A stretch of 64,000 bases of DNA, from assembly GCF_047238345.1 (NCBI RefSeq), contig NZ_JBDFMQ010000001.1:3472001-3536000 (forward strand). Reading direction: 5' to 3'. Below are positions 51,991 through 61,428 of this stretch, piece after piece; positions within the stretch are counted from its first letter, which is position 1; the number at the start of each line of letters is the position of its first letter. This DNA is from Shouchella sp047238345 (lineage in GTDB: Bacteria > Bacillota > Bacilli > Bacillales > Bacillaceae_D). Under the pieces are notes generated by a model. That model searched no databases and was not told the DNA's origin. It worked only from the letters and a program-made list of their open reading frames with translations. The translations under genes and the position numbers were made by a program.

Positions 51991-52019
51991 AGTGTATTAG
52001 CAAGTCGAGCATGATATAC
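51991..52019 (-). promoter_or_regulatory. Sigma-E-like promoter of spoIIID
   Basis: Minus strand GTATATC (52013-52019), 14-base spacer, AATACACT (51991-51998); the -10 box differs from the sigma-E consensus CATACANT at one base. This agrees with known sigma-E control of spoIIID. Confidence 0.6.
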
Positions 52020-52092
52020 CACATTTTCACAGAGTTTATCTCTTTTTCAAAAAAATCAGATCGATTGATTTAAAAGGAGTCGTCCAACATTG

Positions 52093-52126
52093 AAAAAAGC
52101 ATAGCTCGTAAAATACGCGCTATGCT
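52093..52126 (-). terminator. Terminator after spoIIQ
   Basis: Minus strand AGCATAGC pairs with GCTATGCT across a 13-base loop, followed by a T run. Confidence 0.8.
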
Positions 52127-52141
52127 CGTCATTTAAGATGA

Positions 52142-52960
52142 TTATTCTGTTGTGCCTTCTAAATCGTTTTCAGAAGAAGGTTCGTTTTCTTCTGGTTTTT
52201 CGTTTTCATCAGGCTTTTGATTTTCATCTGGCTTTTCATTTTCTTCTTTTTCGTTCTCTTTTTCTTTTTCTTTCTCTTCACCTTGAGGTGCAAAAGCAGC
52301 AAGATCTTCTACAGACTTTTCAATTGCATCCATTGGATTTACTGCAATACCATCTTGACGAACTTCAAAGTGTACGTGGACGCCTGCTTCTTGATTATAA
52401 GAATTGCTTCCTGCTTCGCCAATAACATCACCTTGTGAAATCTCTTGACCTTGTTCCACTTCCATTGATGATAGACTTGAGTAATGTGTGACTACGCCAT
52501 CGCCATGATCAACTTCAACCACATAACCTAGCAACGAATCTTTCATCGCTTTTGTGACGTTTCCGCTCATAGAAGCCATAACTGGGAATTCGCTCTGATC
52601 TTTACTTGCAAAATCAATCCCCTTGTTTTCTACATACATGTTGTTAAAATAAACAATAGCTTGCTCTTGCTCGTCTGCTTCAGCTTGTGCATCGTAAAAG
52701 ATGCCAACTCTATCGAAATCCGTTTCGTTCTCTACTGGTAAATGAAACGATTCATTTGCAACATCTACAGGAGCTGTTGGCTCTTCCGTTTGTTCAGGAC
52801 CTTCACTAATCTCTAATTCTCTTTCTGTATCTTCACCACTTTGAAGAAATAAAACTGTACTCAAAAGACCAGCAGCAGCAGCAAGATAAACACTTGGCAA
52901 TACCCAACGCTTACGCATCAAATTTTGGATTTTGTTTGAAGAATTTTTTTCTTCTTTCAT
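52142..52960 (-). CDS. spoIIQ: Forespore protein SpoIIQ (degenerate LytM/M23 domain)
   Basis: A 272-residue protein: a membrane segment near residues 20-40, a linker, then a LytM/M23 domain (about 85-215). The first zinc ligand His of active LytM enzymes is Asn112 (N-K-G-I-D), while D116 and H195-V-H197 remain, so it should be inactive and serve as a binding partner of SpoIIIAH across the two sporulation membranes. The last 45 residues (about 228-272) form an unusual Lys/Glu/Asn/Pro repeat tail. It is the forespore half of the engulfment channel. Confidence 0.92.
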   Translation of the reverse strand: MKEEKNSSNKIQNLMRKRWVLPSVYLAAAAGLLSTVLFLQSGEDTERELEISEGPEQTEEPTAPVDVANESFHLPVENETDFDRVGIFYDAQAEADEQEQAIVYFNNMYVENKGIDFASKDQSEFPVMASMSGNVTKAMKDSLLGYVVEVDHGDGVVTHYSSLSSMEVEQGQEISQGDVIGEAGSNSYNQEAGVHVHFEVRQDGIAVNPMDAIEKSVEDLAAFAPQGEEKEKEKENEKEENEKPDENQKPDENEKPEENEPSSENDLEGTTE

Positions 52961-52981
52961 TTCTCATCACCTCTGTCAACC

Positions 52982-53010
52982 ATTCTGAGCAAATTACTAG
53001 AAATATATAC
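52982..53010 (-). promoter_or_regulatory. Sigma-F-like promoter of spoIIQ
   Basis: Minus strand GTATA (53006-53010), 15-base spacer, GCTCAGAAT (52982-52990), a partial match to the sigma-F -10 consensus GGNRANANT. Known spoIIQ promoters depend on sigma-F. Confidence 0.45.
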
Positions 53011-53092
53011 ATGCGAACAAAAAAATTTTTCGTTAAAAGTCATTTTCGTTAGAACCTGCTCATAACAAGGATTGATGAATGAGTTTACACAC

Positions 53093-53127
53093 AAAAAAAG
53101 CTGCTCTTCTATAGAAAAGTCAGCTTC
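53093..53127 (-). terminator. Terminator after spoIID
   Basis: Minus strand AAGCTGACTTTTCT pairs with AGAAGAGCAGCTT, followed by a T run. Confidence 0.8.
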
Positions 53128-53135
53128 TTCATCAC

Positions 53136-54155
53136 CTATTCTTCCATTTCTTCCATCATTTCTATCGTTACATCGGAATAATAGTGTTCAATAATCTCTT
53201 TATATGTTTTTCCTTCTTTTGCCATTCCGTTTGCACCAAATTGGCTCATTCCAACACCATGGCCCCAGCCTTTTGTTTGAATTACTACTTCATTTCCATT
53301 CATAAACCATGAAAAATCAGACGAATCCAATTCAAGTTTTTCTCGAATGTCTCTACCCGTCAATTGCTGATCACCAATTTGAACACGTTCGACTCTTCCG
53401 CCTTTTGTACGCGATTGAATTTCACCAATTGACCCATCACCAGCTAATGTCACACCAAGTTTTTGTTCAAATTCCTGAATCGGGATGGCTTTTTCTTCTT
53501 CAAATCGAGGAGATTCATGATCCCATGGACTTTCAACACTTTTTAAATAAGGAATCTCTTGAGTCCAATAATCTTCCGAGTTCTCTGTAAAGCCATTGCT
53601 TGTAGAAAAAAAGGCTGCAGTAATTGGCTGTTCGTTATACACAATCACCTGTCCTGCTGTCGCTAGGACGGCTTCTTCTACTTTCGCCCAGTTTTCTTCA
53701 AATGCATCGCCCCATTTTTCTTTAAGTTCTTCTTTGTTTAGAAAAACCTGATGGTTTACTGTATCTGTGACGAGTGCTTCTTTAGGTACGTTTCTACTCT
53801 CTTCATCGAGTCTTAATTGCGCCATCACGTATGTTTGAGCGGCCAATGACTGTGCCTTTAGCGCCTCTATCTCGTATTCAACTGGCATTTCCGAAGCAAC
53901 AACTCCGATTACGTAATCCGTTAAGGGAATCGATTCAACTTCTTCTTTTTGCGAACGATACACGTCAATTGCAAGTTCTGGTACTGTAACTTCTGACTGT
54001 ACCTTTGGTTCACTGGACTGGCTTGTCTTTTCTAAAGGAGCTATTTTGAATGGCCCCATTTCTTCTTGAGCACTTCCATTCATACTAACCATCGCCGCTG
54101 GTATTAGAAGGATGACTACGATTAATAGGATCGCTACAATTAAAATACGTTTCAT
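53136..54155 (-). CDS. spoIID: Stage II sporulation protein D, lytic transglycosylase
   Basis: A 339-residue mother-cell membrane protein with one N-terminal membrane segment (about 4-25). The SpoIID domain contains the catalytic Glu89 in V-A-S-E-M-P, then E-A-L-K-A-Q-S-L-A-A-Q-T-Y-V and G-W-G-H-G-V-G-M-S-Q-F-G-A, both highly conserved. It cleaves glycan strands during engulfment, in a complex with SpoIIM and SpoIIP (not encoded here). AGGAGG precedes the ATG. I could not find a convincing sigma-E promoter upstream, although one is expected. Confidence 0.94.
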   Translation of the reverse strand: MKRILIVAILLIVVILLIPAAMVSMNGSAQEEMGPFKIAPLEKTSQSSEPKVQSEVTVPELAIDVYRSQKEEVESIPLTDYVIGVVASEMPVEYEIEALKAQSLAAQTYVMAQLRLDEESRNVPKEALVTDTVNHQVFLNKEELKEKWGDAFEENWAKVEEAVLATAGQVIVYNEQPITAAFFSTSNGFTENSEDYWTQEIPYLKSVESPWDHESPRFEEEKAIPIQEFEQKLGVTLAGDGSIGEIQSRTKGGRVERVQIGDQQLTGRDIREKLELDSSDFSWFMNGNEVVIQTKGWGHGVGMSQFGANGMAKEGKTYKEIIEHYYSDVTIEMMEEMEE

Positions 54156-54234
54156 GGCATTCCTCCTACATGTAACAGTTGCTTACTTTAAAGACTATGA
54201 AAACAATGCATAAAAAAGACGTTTTTTCTACAGC

Positions 54235-54264
54235 AAAAAAGCATGCCGATGTCGGCATGCTTTT
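54235..54264 (-). terminator. Terminator after murAA
   Basis: GCATGCCGA pairs with TCGGCATGC around TG, with AAAAAA on the plus strand, giving a U run for the minus strand transcript. Confidence 0.9.
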
Positions 54265-54317
54265 CTCGTTTCATGCAATTGTTCTACAAGATCTAACTAT
54301 TTCCCTGGAAATACGAC

Positions 54318-55616
54318 TTATAGCAACTCTGCAGTCTTTTCAAATTCATTTTCTAACTGTTCTTCTACACGCTCAATATCAGCGCCTAACGCTTTAAGCT
54401 TCTCTGTTAATGCCACGTATCCACGATCTAAGTGCTTTAATTCTGTGACGCGCGTATATCCATCTGCTACAAGCCCAGCAATGACTAACGCTGCACCTGC
54501 ACGTAGATCTGTCGCGCCTACTTCAGCACCTTGTAAAGAAGTTGGACCTGACACAATAGCAGAACGACCTTCAATTTTAATGTTTCCGTTCATTCTGCGG
54601 AATTCTTCTACGTGCATAAAGCGGTTTTCAAACACCGTTTCTGTTACAACACTTGTGCCTTCCGCTCGAATAAGCAGTGCCATCATTTGCGCTTGCATGT
54701 CTGTAGGGAAGCCTGGATGAGGCATTGTTTTAATATCAACTGCTTTTAACACTTCAGGTCCAATAACGCGAAGTCCTGTTTCGCCTTCTTGAATCTCAAC
54801 ACCCATTTCACGCATTTTCGCTACGAGTGGGCGCATATGCTCTGCAATTGCACCTTCAACAAACACATCTCCACCAGTAATTGCTGCAGCAACCATAAAC
54901 GTTCCTGCTTCAATTCTATCTGGAATAACCGAGTGTACAGCACCGTGAAGCGCTTCTACACCTTCAATTTTAATGACACCTGTTCCAGCGCCTCTTACTT
55001 TTCCACCCATTGCATTTAAATAATTCGCTAAATCAACAATTTCCGGCTCTTCAGCAACATTCTCAATAATTGTTGTCCCTTCTGCAAGGACAGCGGCCAT
55101 CATAATGTTTTCTGTCGCTCCTACACTTGGGAAATCAAGATAAATCTTCGTTCCTTGTAACTTCCCATCAATGCGAGCTTCAATAAACCCGTTCCCAATT
55201 TCAACTGTTGCTCCCATCGCTTCAAACCCTTTTAAATGTTGCTCAATTGGACGTGAACCGATGGCACACCCACCAGGTAATGCGATTCTCGCTCGACCAA
55301 CACGTGCAAGTAATGGACCCATTACTAAAAAGGACGCACGCATTTTCCGAACATATTCAAACGGTGCTTCTGTTTTTAACGTGCGATCTGCATGGACGAC
55401 AAAACGACCATCTTCATAATCAACTGCAACGTTTAAATTGGTTAGAACCTCTTTCATTGTATAAACATCTGTAAGAGATGGCACTTCTTCAATAACACTA
55501 TTTCCATTTTCCGCTAAGATTGATGCTGCTATTACAGGTAGTACGGCATTCTTTGCACCTTCTACCTTCACGGAGCCGTGCAGCTTGTTGCCGCCACGGA
55601 CAATGATTTTTTCCAA
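54318..55616 (-). CDS. murAA: UDP-N-acetylglucosamine 1-carboxyvinyltransferase
   Basis: A 432-residue enzyme for the first committed step of peptidoglycan synthesis: it adds enolpyruvate from PEP to UDP-GlcNAc. K22 and N23 (G-A-K-N-A) bind UDP-GlcNAc; catalytic Cys117 lies in G-G-C-A-I-G-S-R-P, which makes the enzyme a fosfomycin target. Its place between ywmB and spoIID marks it as the MurAA paralogue of Bacillus. The C-terminal tail is rich in Glu. The gene lies 41 bases after ywmB on the same strand. Confidence 0.96.
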   Translation of the reverse strand: MEKIIVRGGNKLHGSVKVEGAKNAVLPVIAASILAENGNSVIEEVPSLTDVYTMKEVLTNLNVAVDYEDGRFVVHADRTLKTEAPFEYVRKMRASFLVMGPLLARVGRARIALPGGCAIGSRPIEQHLKGFEAMGATVEIGNGFIEARIDGKLQGTKIYLDFPSVGATENIMMAAVLAEGTTIIENVAEEPEIVDLANYLNAMGGKVRGAGTGVIKIEGVEALHGAVHSVIPDRIEAGTFMVAAAITGGDVFVEGAIAEHMRPLVAKMREMGVEIQEGETGLRVIGPEVLKAVDIKTMPHPGFPTDMQAQMMALLIRAEGTSVVTETVFENRFMHVEEFRRMNGNIKIEGRSAIVSGPTSLQGAEVGATDLRAGAALVIAGLVADGYTRVTELKHLDRGYVALTEKLKALGADIERVEEQLENEFEKTAELL

Positions 55617-55657
55617 CGTATTCCCCTCCGCGTCTGATATTTTTCTCTTCTATATTA

Positions 55658-56413
55658 TCAATATTCAGTCGTAATTATAGGCGTTCCAAAAGTTACTGTT
55701 GTTCTAGAGCCCAACTCTTGATTTTCGCGCAAAGCGATTTGAACATTCATCTCTTTATCACCGCTTGTAGCAATACCATTCATCCATTCTTCATGATATG
55801 CAGATAAAGACACAAACGTTTTTTCATCTAGGGCTTCTAATTTTGTTGCGCCCAATTCACTTATAAATCGTTCTGCCTCAACGACTAAGTCTTGAGACGA
55901 ATCATCCATTTCGGCTGTTAATTCATAAAAAGGCATGGATGATTGTAAATCAATACCTAATTTGTCCATTCGATCTTCTAACCATTGTTCATCCTTCATT
56001 ACAGGACCATCACTTGAAATAAGCTCATATGTTTTTTCGATTTCGTACCCATCTGATGTTTTTGTTGCCAACATCTTTATGTTCTCACGTATCTCTTCCT
56101 CGTAAAAACCATTTGTAAACGTCACGTGTATATAGTTCCCATTTTCTTCAACAGCAGTTCGTTTGAATTCTGAAAAATCCGTTTCAAACGAATTCAGTTC
56201 TAAAGAAAAATCTTCCACACGTTCCGTTTTGCTTTTTATACGTACATGCCAGTCTGTCACTGTCATTTTATTTCTCTCAACAAGTTCTTGAAAGGCACTG
56301 ATCTGATTATAAAATGTACTGTCGTTCTCCGATGTCCCTTTATCAAAAGCGAATAATGCGCCACAGAATATAAAGATTAGCAATAAAAAACAAACAGAAT
56401 ACATTTTATTCAT
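55658..56413 (-). CDS. ywmB: YwmB family protein
   Basis: A 251-residue protein with an N-terminal hydrophobic segment (about 5-23) and an outside domain of two similar TATA-box-binding-like halves, as known for YwmB. Motifs include W-H-V-R-I-K-S and G-I-D-L-Q-S-S-M-P-F-Y-E-L-T-A. The biological role is unknown. It lies between ywzB and murAA as in B. subtilis. The start codon is ATG behind GGAGGGAAATG-like sequence. Confidence 0.88.
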   Translation of the reverse strand: MNKMYSVCFLLLIFIFCGALFAFDKGTSENDSTFYNQISAFQELVERNKMTVTDWHVRIKSKTERVEDFSLELNSFETDFSEFKRTAVEENGNYIHVTFTNGFYEEEIRENIKMLATKTSDGYEIEKTYELISSDGPVMKDEQWLEDRMDKLGIDLQSSMPFYELTAEMDDSSQDLVVEAERFISELGATKLEALDEKTFVSLSAYHEEWMNGIATSGDKEMNVQIALRENQELGSRTTVTFGTPIITTEY

Positions 56414-56516
56414 ATCAACATTTCCCTCCAGGACTAAAAAGGTTTCTTACTACCATTTTTACCTGAAGCGAAAAAAGCATACATAAAAAACAAAGGTTCT
56501 TATCATATATTTTTAT

Positions 56517-56750
56517 TTAGAAAAAATATGGAAGGTACCGAACAGCTTGGGCATACTCAATAAAAAACCGAGCAATTAAATGACCCAGTGCAATTGCCAC
56601 CAAAACTTTTAATAACGTTGCTTGGGTACTTTTAGGATTTTTCACGAACAAATCAAAGCGAAACGCTTGTAACGCCCACCATGCAATGACTAAACCAAGG
56701 AGATTCGATAGAATATGTATAAATGCTTCCAAACCTAATTCGCTTGTCAA
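56517..56750 (-). CDS. ywzB: DUF1146 family small membrane protein YwzB
   Basis: A 77-residue protein with two membrane segments. I-A-W-W-A-L-Q-A-F-R-F-D and the C-terminal R-Y-L-P-Y-F-F are DUF1146 signatures. I chose TTG 56750, eight bases after GGGG, because it gives the same length as B. subtilis YwzB (77); the frame can extend to 56828 but without a ribosome binding site. The role is unknown; it almost always follows the ATP synthase operon. Confidence 0.85.
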   Translation of the reverse strand: MTSELGLEAFIHILSNLLGLVIAWWALQAFRFDLFVKNPKSTQATLLKVLVAIALGHLIARFFIEYAQAVRYLPYFF

Positions 56751-57029
56751 CCTTATGACCCCATTTCCTACTACATCTCCAAATAAAACTAAAGTCAAGC
56801 TGAAAGTTCGCAATCCATTTTCAATCATAACGGATTTACGCTTAAAAAGCTACCGCTTTCGTAAAGGAAATCTTTCCACTTTCATAACAAAAAATGAAGA
56901 TTTGGTTACAATTTAGAATGATCTTTAAGTAAAGCGCATTCAATTAATTACATACCCGACTTCAAAAAATTTAATCTTAAATTAGAGGATTTCAATTATG
57001 TATTTTTACAAGTTTTACTATTTCTTGAA

Positions 57030-57072
57030 CAAAAAAATCACTAGTCGTTGAATGATCGACTAGTGATTTTTA
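57030..57072 (-). terminator. Terminator of the ATP synthase operon
   Basis: ATCACTAGTCG pairs with CGACTAGTGAT around TTGAATGAT, with A/T runs on both sides; it lies just after atpC. Confidence 0.92.
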
Positions 57073-57078
57073 CTTTTA

Positions 57079-57477
57079 TTATTGTTTCGCCACTTCTAAA
57101 CGAGTTACTGCTCTTCTTAACGCAGCTTCTGCACGTGCTTTATCAACATGTGCACCACTGTCATTTAAGCGTTTCTCTGCACGTTCCTTTGCATTCTCAG
57201 CACGCTCGGTGTTGATTTGCTCAGGACGCTCAGCAGTCTCAGCTAATATCGTGACTTGATCTGGACGAACTTCGATAAAACCACCGCTGACGGAAACTTG
57301 GTCTTCTTTGCCGTCTTTCAAAAAACGAGCAGGTCCAACCGTGAGCGGAGAAACAAGCGGAATGTGTTTTGCTTTAATTCCAAGCTCTCCTTCTGTTGTC
57401 TTCACAACAACAAGCTCAGCATCACTTGTATATACAGCACCGTCTGGAGTTACGACACTTACTTGTACGGTTTCCAT
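57079..57477 (-). CDS. atpC: ATP synthase subunit epsilon
   Basis: A 132-residue F1 central-stalk subunit. A beta-sandwich N-domain (V-S-V-V-T-P-D-G-A-V-Y, G-E-L-G-I-K-A-K-H-I-P-L-V-S-P-L) is followed by a C-terminal helical pair rich in Arg and Glu that can inhibit ATP hydrolysis. GGAGGGGTTCT precedes the ATG. It is the last gene of the operon and is followed by the terminator. Confidence 0.97.
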   Translation of the reverse strand: METVQVSVVTPDGAVYTSDAELVVVKTTEGELGIKAKHIPLVSPLTVGPARFLKDGKEDQVSVSGGFIEVRPDQVTILAETAERPEQINTERAENAKERAEKRLNDSGAHVDKARAEAALRRAVTRLEVAKQ

Positions 57478-57540
57478 AGAACCCCTCCTTATCGGCTAGC
57501 TTTAGAAAAGGAAACGGTCTAACCCGCATCCTTTTCTCTA

Positions 57541-58956
57541 TTACTGGGCCATTTCCTTCGCTTTTTCAACAACTTCTTCAATGCGTCCTACTAAGCGGAA
57601 TGCATCTTCAGGAAGATCATCGTATTTACCTGCAAGAATATCTTTAAATCCTGCGATCGTTTCTTTTACAGGAACATAAGATCCAGGCTGACCAGTAAAT
57701 TGCTCTGCCACGTGGAAGTTTTGTGATAAGAAGAATTGAATACGACGCGCACGAGCAACGACTAATTTATCATCTTCTGATAATTCTTCCATACCAAGAA
57801 TCGCAATAATATCTTGTAATTCACGGTACTTCTGTAAAGTCTGCTGGACGTCACGCGCAATATTATAGTGTTCTTCTCCAACAACTTCTGGAGAAAGAGC
57901 ACGTGATGTTGATGCAAGTGGATCTACTGCAGGGTAAATCCCTTGCTCTGTTAATTTACGCTCAAGGTTTGTTGTCGCATCTAAGTGGGCAAACGCCGTC
58001 GCTGGAGCTGGATCCGTATAGTCATCCGCTGGCACGTAGATTGCTTGAATCGATGTAACTGAACCTTTTTTCGTTGATGTAATTCGCTCTTGAAGTTGAC
58101 CCATCTCTGTAGCAAGCGTTGGCTGATAACCTACCGCTGATGGCATACGACCGAGTAAGGCAGATACTTCAGAACCGGCTTGTGTAAAACGGAAAATGTT
58201 ATCAACGAACAGAAGTACATCGGCACCTTGGTCATCACGGAAATATTCAGCCATTGTTAAACCAGATAGGGCTACGCGCATACGTGCACCAGGTGGTTCG
58301 TTCATTTGACCAAATACCATTGCCGTTTTCTTAATAACGCCAGCATCTGTCATTTCATGATATAAGTCATTTCCTTCACGCGTACGCTCACCAACACCGG
58401 CAAATACTGAGATACCGCCATGCTCTTGGGCAACGTTATTGATAAGTTCTTGAATAAGTACGGTCTTCCCAACTCCGGCACCACCGAACAAACCAACTTT
58501 ACCACCTTTTGTATAAGGAGCAAGTAAATCAACAACTTTAATACCTGTTTCAAGGATTTCCGTTGTTGTTGTTAGTTCATCAAAGCTAGGTGCATCACGG
58601 TGAATTGGATCGCGACGTGTTCCTGCTGGTACTGGTTCTTTTAGGTCAATTTCTTCTCCTAAAACGTTAAATACGCGGCCAAGTGTTTCTTCCCCAACGG
58701 GTACAGAAATCGGAGCACCTGTATCTTCTGCTTCTGTTCCACGCATTAATCCATCAGTTGAACCCATGGCTACCGTGCGAACTGTATCATTTCCAAGGTG
58801 AAGAGCTACCTCTAGTGTTACGGTTACATCAACAGCGTTGTTTGAGCCACCAGTTTGGTTTACTCGAAGCGCGCTGTTAATTTGAGGTAGTTGACCACTT
58901 GGAAATTTAACGTCCACGACCGGTCCTGTAATTTGAATAATACGGCCTGTTGACAT
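57541..58956 (-). CDS. atpD: ATP synthase subunit beta
   Basis: A 471-residue catalytic F1 subunit. Walker A is G-G-A-G-V-G-K-T near residue 158; the catalytic Glu is in G-E-R-T-R-E-G-N-D, and the lever-like D-E-L-S-E-E-D motif appears as E-E-L-S-E-D-D. Two ATG codons lie together; the second (58956) is seven or eight bases from GGAGG. It lies 24 bases after atpG. Confidence 0.98.
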   Translation of the reverse strand: MSTGRIIQITGPVVDVKFPSGQLPQINSALRVNQTGGSNNAVDVTVTLEVALHLGNDTVRTVAMGSTDGLMRGTEAEDTGAPISVPVGEETLGRVFNVLGEEIDLKEPVPAGTRRDPIHRDAPSFDELTTTTEILETGIKVVDLLAPYTKGGKVGLFGGAGVGKTVLIQELINNVAQEHGGISVFAGVGERTREGNDLYHEMTDAGVIKKTAMVFGQMNEPPGARMRVALSGLTMAEYFRDDQGADVLLFVDNIFRFTQAGSEVSALLGRMPSAVGYQPTLATEMGQLQERITSTKKGSVTSIQAIYVPADDYTDPAPATAFAHLDATTNLERKLTEQGIYPAVDPLASTSRALSPEVVGEEHYNIARDVQQTLQKYRELQDIIAILGMEELSEDDKLVVARARRIQFFLSQNFHVAEQFTGQPGSYVPVKETIAGFKDILAGKYDDLPEDAFRLVGRIEEVVEKAKEMAQ

Positions 58957-58983
58957 CATGTTCCCTCCTAATTCACATACGTT

Positions 58984-59847
58984 CTATTCTAAAGCGGCTG
59001 CACCGCCAACAATCTCAGTAATTTCTTGGGTAATTGCTGCTTGTCTTGCTCTGTTATAAGAAAGTGTAAGATCATCAATAAGTGATGATGCGTTATCTGA
59101 CGCTGCACTCATTGCTGTCATACGAGCACCAAACTCACTTGCTTTTGCATCTAATAATGCACCGTATATTAAGCTTTCTGCATAACGAGGTAGAACAGCT
59201 TCAAGAATTTCTCTTTCAGATGGCTCATATTCGTAAAGTCCAACGCTCGAAGCTTCTTTTTCTTCTTTAGAAGCAAGCGGTAGAAGCTTTTGTTCAGTAA
59301 CGGTTTGCGTCATTGCCGATACGAAATGGTTATACCAGATATAGAGTTCGTCAAACACGCCATCTGCAAACATTTCTACAGAAGTTTTTGCAAGTCCTCT
59401 AATATCAGAAAAACCAGGTTGGTCTGGCACCTCAATCATTTCTTGGATAATCGGTTGGTTTCGTGTACGTAACAGATCGCGCCCAATTTTACCCAAGACA
59501 ATAATTGCATATTCATCTGTTGAAGAGTGTCTAGATTGAATGGTTTTCATCATGTCTCTTAAAAGACTTGAATTGTAACCGCCAGCTAAACCCGTATCTG
59601 AAGAAATGAAGATATAGCCCGTTTTTTTGACTGGACGTTCTTCTAGCATTGGATGAGTGACATCACTACCAGCAGCGGCCATATTGTTAACAACCTCACG
59701 CATTTTTCTAGCATATACTTCGTAGCTTTGAGCTTTTTCCTGCGCACGGTTCAATTTTGCTGCTGATACCATTTGCATTGCTTTTGTAATTTGACGTGTT
59801 TTCTTTGTAGAATTTATACGATTTTTTATATCGCGCAAAGAAGCCAT
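58984..59847 (-). CDS. atpG: ATP synthase subunit gamma
   Basis: A 287-residue rotor subunit: long N- and C-terminal helices (A-S-L-R-D-I-K-N-R-I-N-S-T-K-K-T-R-Q-I-T and the end R-Q-A-A-I-T-Q-E-I-T-E-I-V-G-G-A) form the coiled shaft turning inside the alpha3beta3 ring. S-D-T-G-L-A-G-G-Y-N marks the Rossmann-like globular part. It lies 39 bases after atpA. Confidence 0.97.
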   Translation of the reverse strand: MASLRDIKNRINSTKKTRQITKAMQMVSAAKLNRAQEKAQSYEVYARKMREVVNNMAAAGSDVTHPMLEERPVKKTGYIFISSDTGLAGGYNSSLLRDMMKTIQSRHSSTDEYAIIVLGKIGRDLLRTRNQPIIQEMIEVPDQPGFSDIRGLAKTSVEMFADGVFDELYIWYNHFVSAMTQTVTEQKLLPLASKEEKEASSVGLYEYEPSEREILEAVLPRYAESLIYGALLDAKASEFGARMTAMSAASDNASSLIDDLTLSYNRARQAAITQEITEIVGGAAALE

Positions 59848-59886
59848 TTGTTCACCGCCTTTCTAAGCAAAACTTAAGAAAATAGA

Positions 59887-61401
59887 CTATTCATTCGATG
59901 CAACGAAACCTTTTTTGAAAGATTCAATTGCTGCTTTGAAATCACTTTCTTCAGGAAGGTTTCCTGTTGTGCGAATGTGCTCTAGTAATTCGTTGTTATT
60001 GCTCTCAAGGAACGTAAACAATTCTGATTCAAAACGTAGGCAGTCGCCTAATGGAATATCATCTAAATAACCTTTTGTTAAAGCAAAGATGATGGCAACT
60101 TGCTTCTCAACCGGAAGCGGCTGGTTTAAATCTTGCTTTAAAAGCTCAACTGTACGTTGTCCACGATTTAAACGAGCTTGAGTAGCTGCATCTAGGTCAG
60201 AACCAAATTGAGAAAATGCTTCTAACTCACGGTAAGCTGCTAAGTCAAGACGAAGCGTACCTGCCACTTTTTTCATTGCTTTGATTTGTGCAGAACCACC
60301 TACTCGTGATACGGAAATACCCGGGTTAACAGCTGGTCTTACACCAGAGTGGAACAAGTCAGACTGTAAGAATACTTGTCCATCTGTAATGGAAATAACG
60401 TTTGTAGGGATATACGCTGATACATCGCCTGCTTGTGTCTCAATAAACGGAAGGGCTGTAATAGATCCGCCGCCTAAATCATCATTTAATTTCGCTGCAC
60501 GCTCTAGTAAGCGAGAGTGTAAGTAGAAAACGTCACCTGGGAATGCTTCACGACCTGGAGGACGACGAAGAAGTAGAGACATTTCACGATACGCTGCTGC
60601 TTGTTTTGATAAATCATCATAAATAACAAGAACATGCTTGCCATCATACATAAACTCTTCAGCCATTGATACGCCTGTATATGGTGCTAAGAATAGCATT
60701 GGCGCTGGATCAGATGCACCTGCAGAAACGACGATCGTATAATCGAGCGCACCACGCTGACGAAGGGTTTCCACAACACCAGATACTGTTGATTCTTTTT
60801 GACCAATTGCCACGTACACACAGATCATATCTTGATCTTTTTGGTTAAGGATTGTATCAATCGCAATCGATGTCTTTCCTGTTTGACGGTCACCGATAAT
60901 AAGCTCACGCTGTCCACGACCGATTGGAATCATTGAATCAATTGATTTAATTCCTGTTTGAAGGGGCTCATGTACTGATTTACGTGCCATAACACCAGGA
61001 GCAGCACCTTCAACAGGACGTGTTTTTGTTGTGTGAATAGGACCTAATCCATCTACAGGCTGACCAAGTGGGTTTACAACACGACCAAGAAGTTCGCTTC
61101 CAACTGGAACTTCCATGATACGTCCTGTACGCTTCACTTCGTCTCCTTCACGAATGTTTTCGTAAGGCCCTAAAATGATGATACCAATGCTATCTTCCTC
61201 TAGGTTCTGAGCCATACCCATTACACCAGTAGAGAACTCTAAAAGCTCCCCTGCCATAACATTATCTAAACCGTATGCGAAGGCAATTCCGTCCCCAACG
61301 CGAATAACGGTACCAACGTCTTGTACATCTACACTGGTTTCAAATTGATCAATCTGCTGCTTAATAAGCGAGCTAATTTCAGTTGCTTTAATGCTTGCCA
61401 T
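59887..61401 (-). CDS. atpA: ATP synthase subunit alpha
   Basis: A 504-residue regulatory F1 subunit. Walker A is G-D-R-Q-T-G-K-T near residue 170; the arginine finger is in the conserved P-G-I-S-V-S-R-V-G-G-S. Length and motifs are standard. It lies 27 bases after atpH and is read with the rest of the operon. The plus-strand frames in this stretch are only shadows. Confidence 0.98.
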   Translation of the reverse strand: MASIKATEISSLIKQQIDQFETSVDVQDVGTVIRVGDGIAFAYGLDNVMAGELLEFSTGVMGMAQNLEEDSIGIIILGPYENIREGDEVKRTGRIMEVPVGSELLGRVVNPLGQPVDGLGPIHTTKTRPVEGAAPGVMARKSVHEPLQTGIKSIDSMIPIGRGQRELIIGDRQTGKTSIAIDTILNQKDQDMICVYVAIGQKESTVSGVVETLRQRGALDYTIVVSAGASDPAPMLFLAPYTGVSMAEEFMYDGKHVLVIYDDLSKQAAAYREMSLLLRRPPGREAFPGDVFYLHSRLLERAAKLNDDLGGGSITALPFIETQAGDVSAYIPTNVISITDGQVFLQSDLFHSGVRPAVNPGISVSRVGGSAQIKAMKKVAGTLRLDLAAYRELEAFSQFGSDLDAATQARLNRGQRTVELLKQDLNQPLPVEKQVAIIFALTKGYLDDIPLGDCLRFESELFTFLESNNNELLEHIRTTGNLPEESDFKAAIESFKKGFVASNE

Positions 61402-61428
61402 TCGTTTTCACCCCTAACTGACAAATTG

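Noticed and set aside
54156..54234. Sigma-E promoter for spoIID
   Set aside because: Expected from known biology, but no pair of boxes with correct spacing matched well enough to report.
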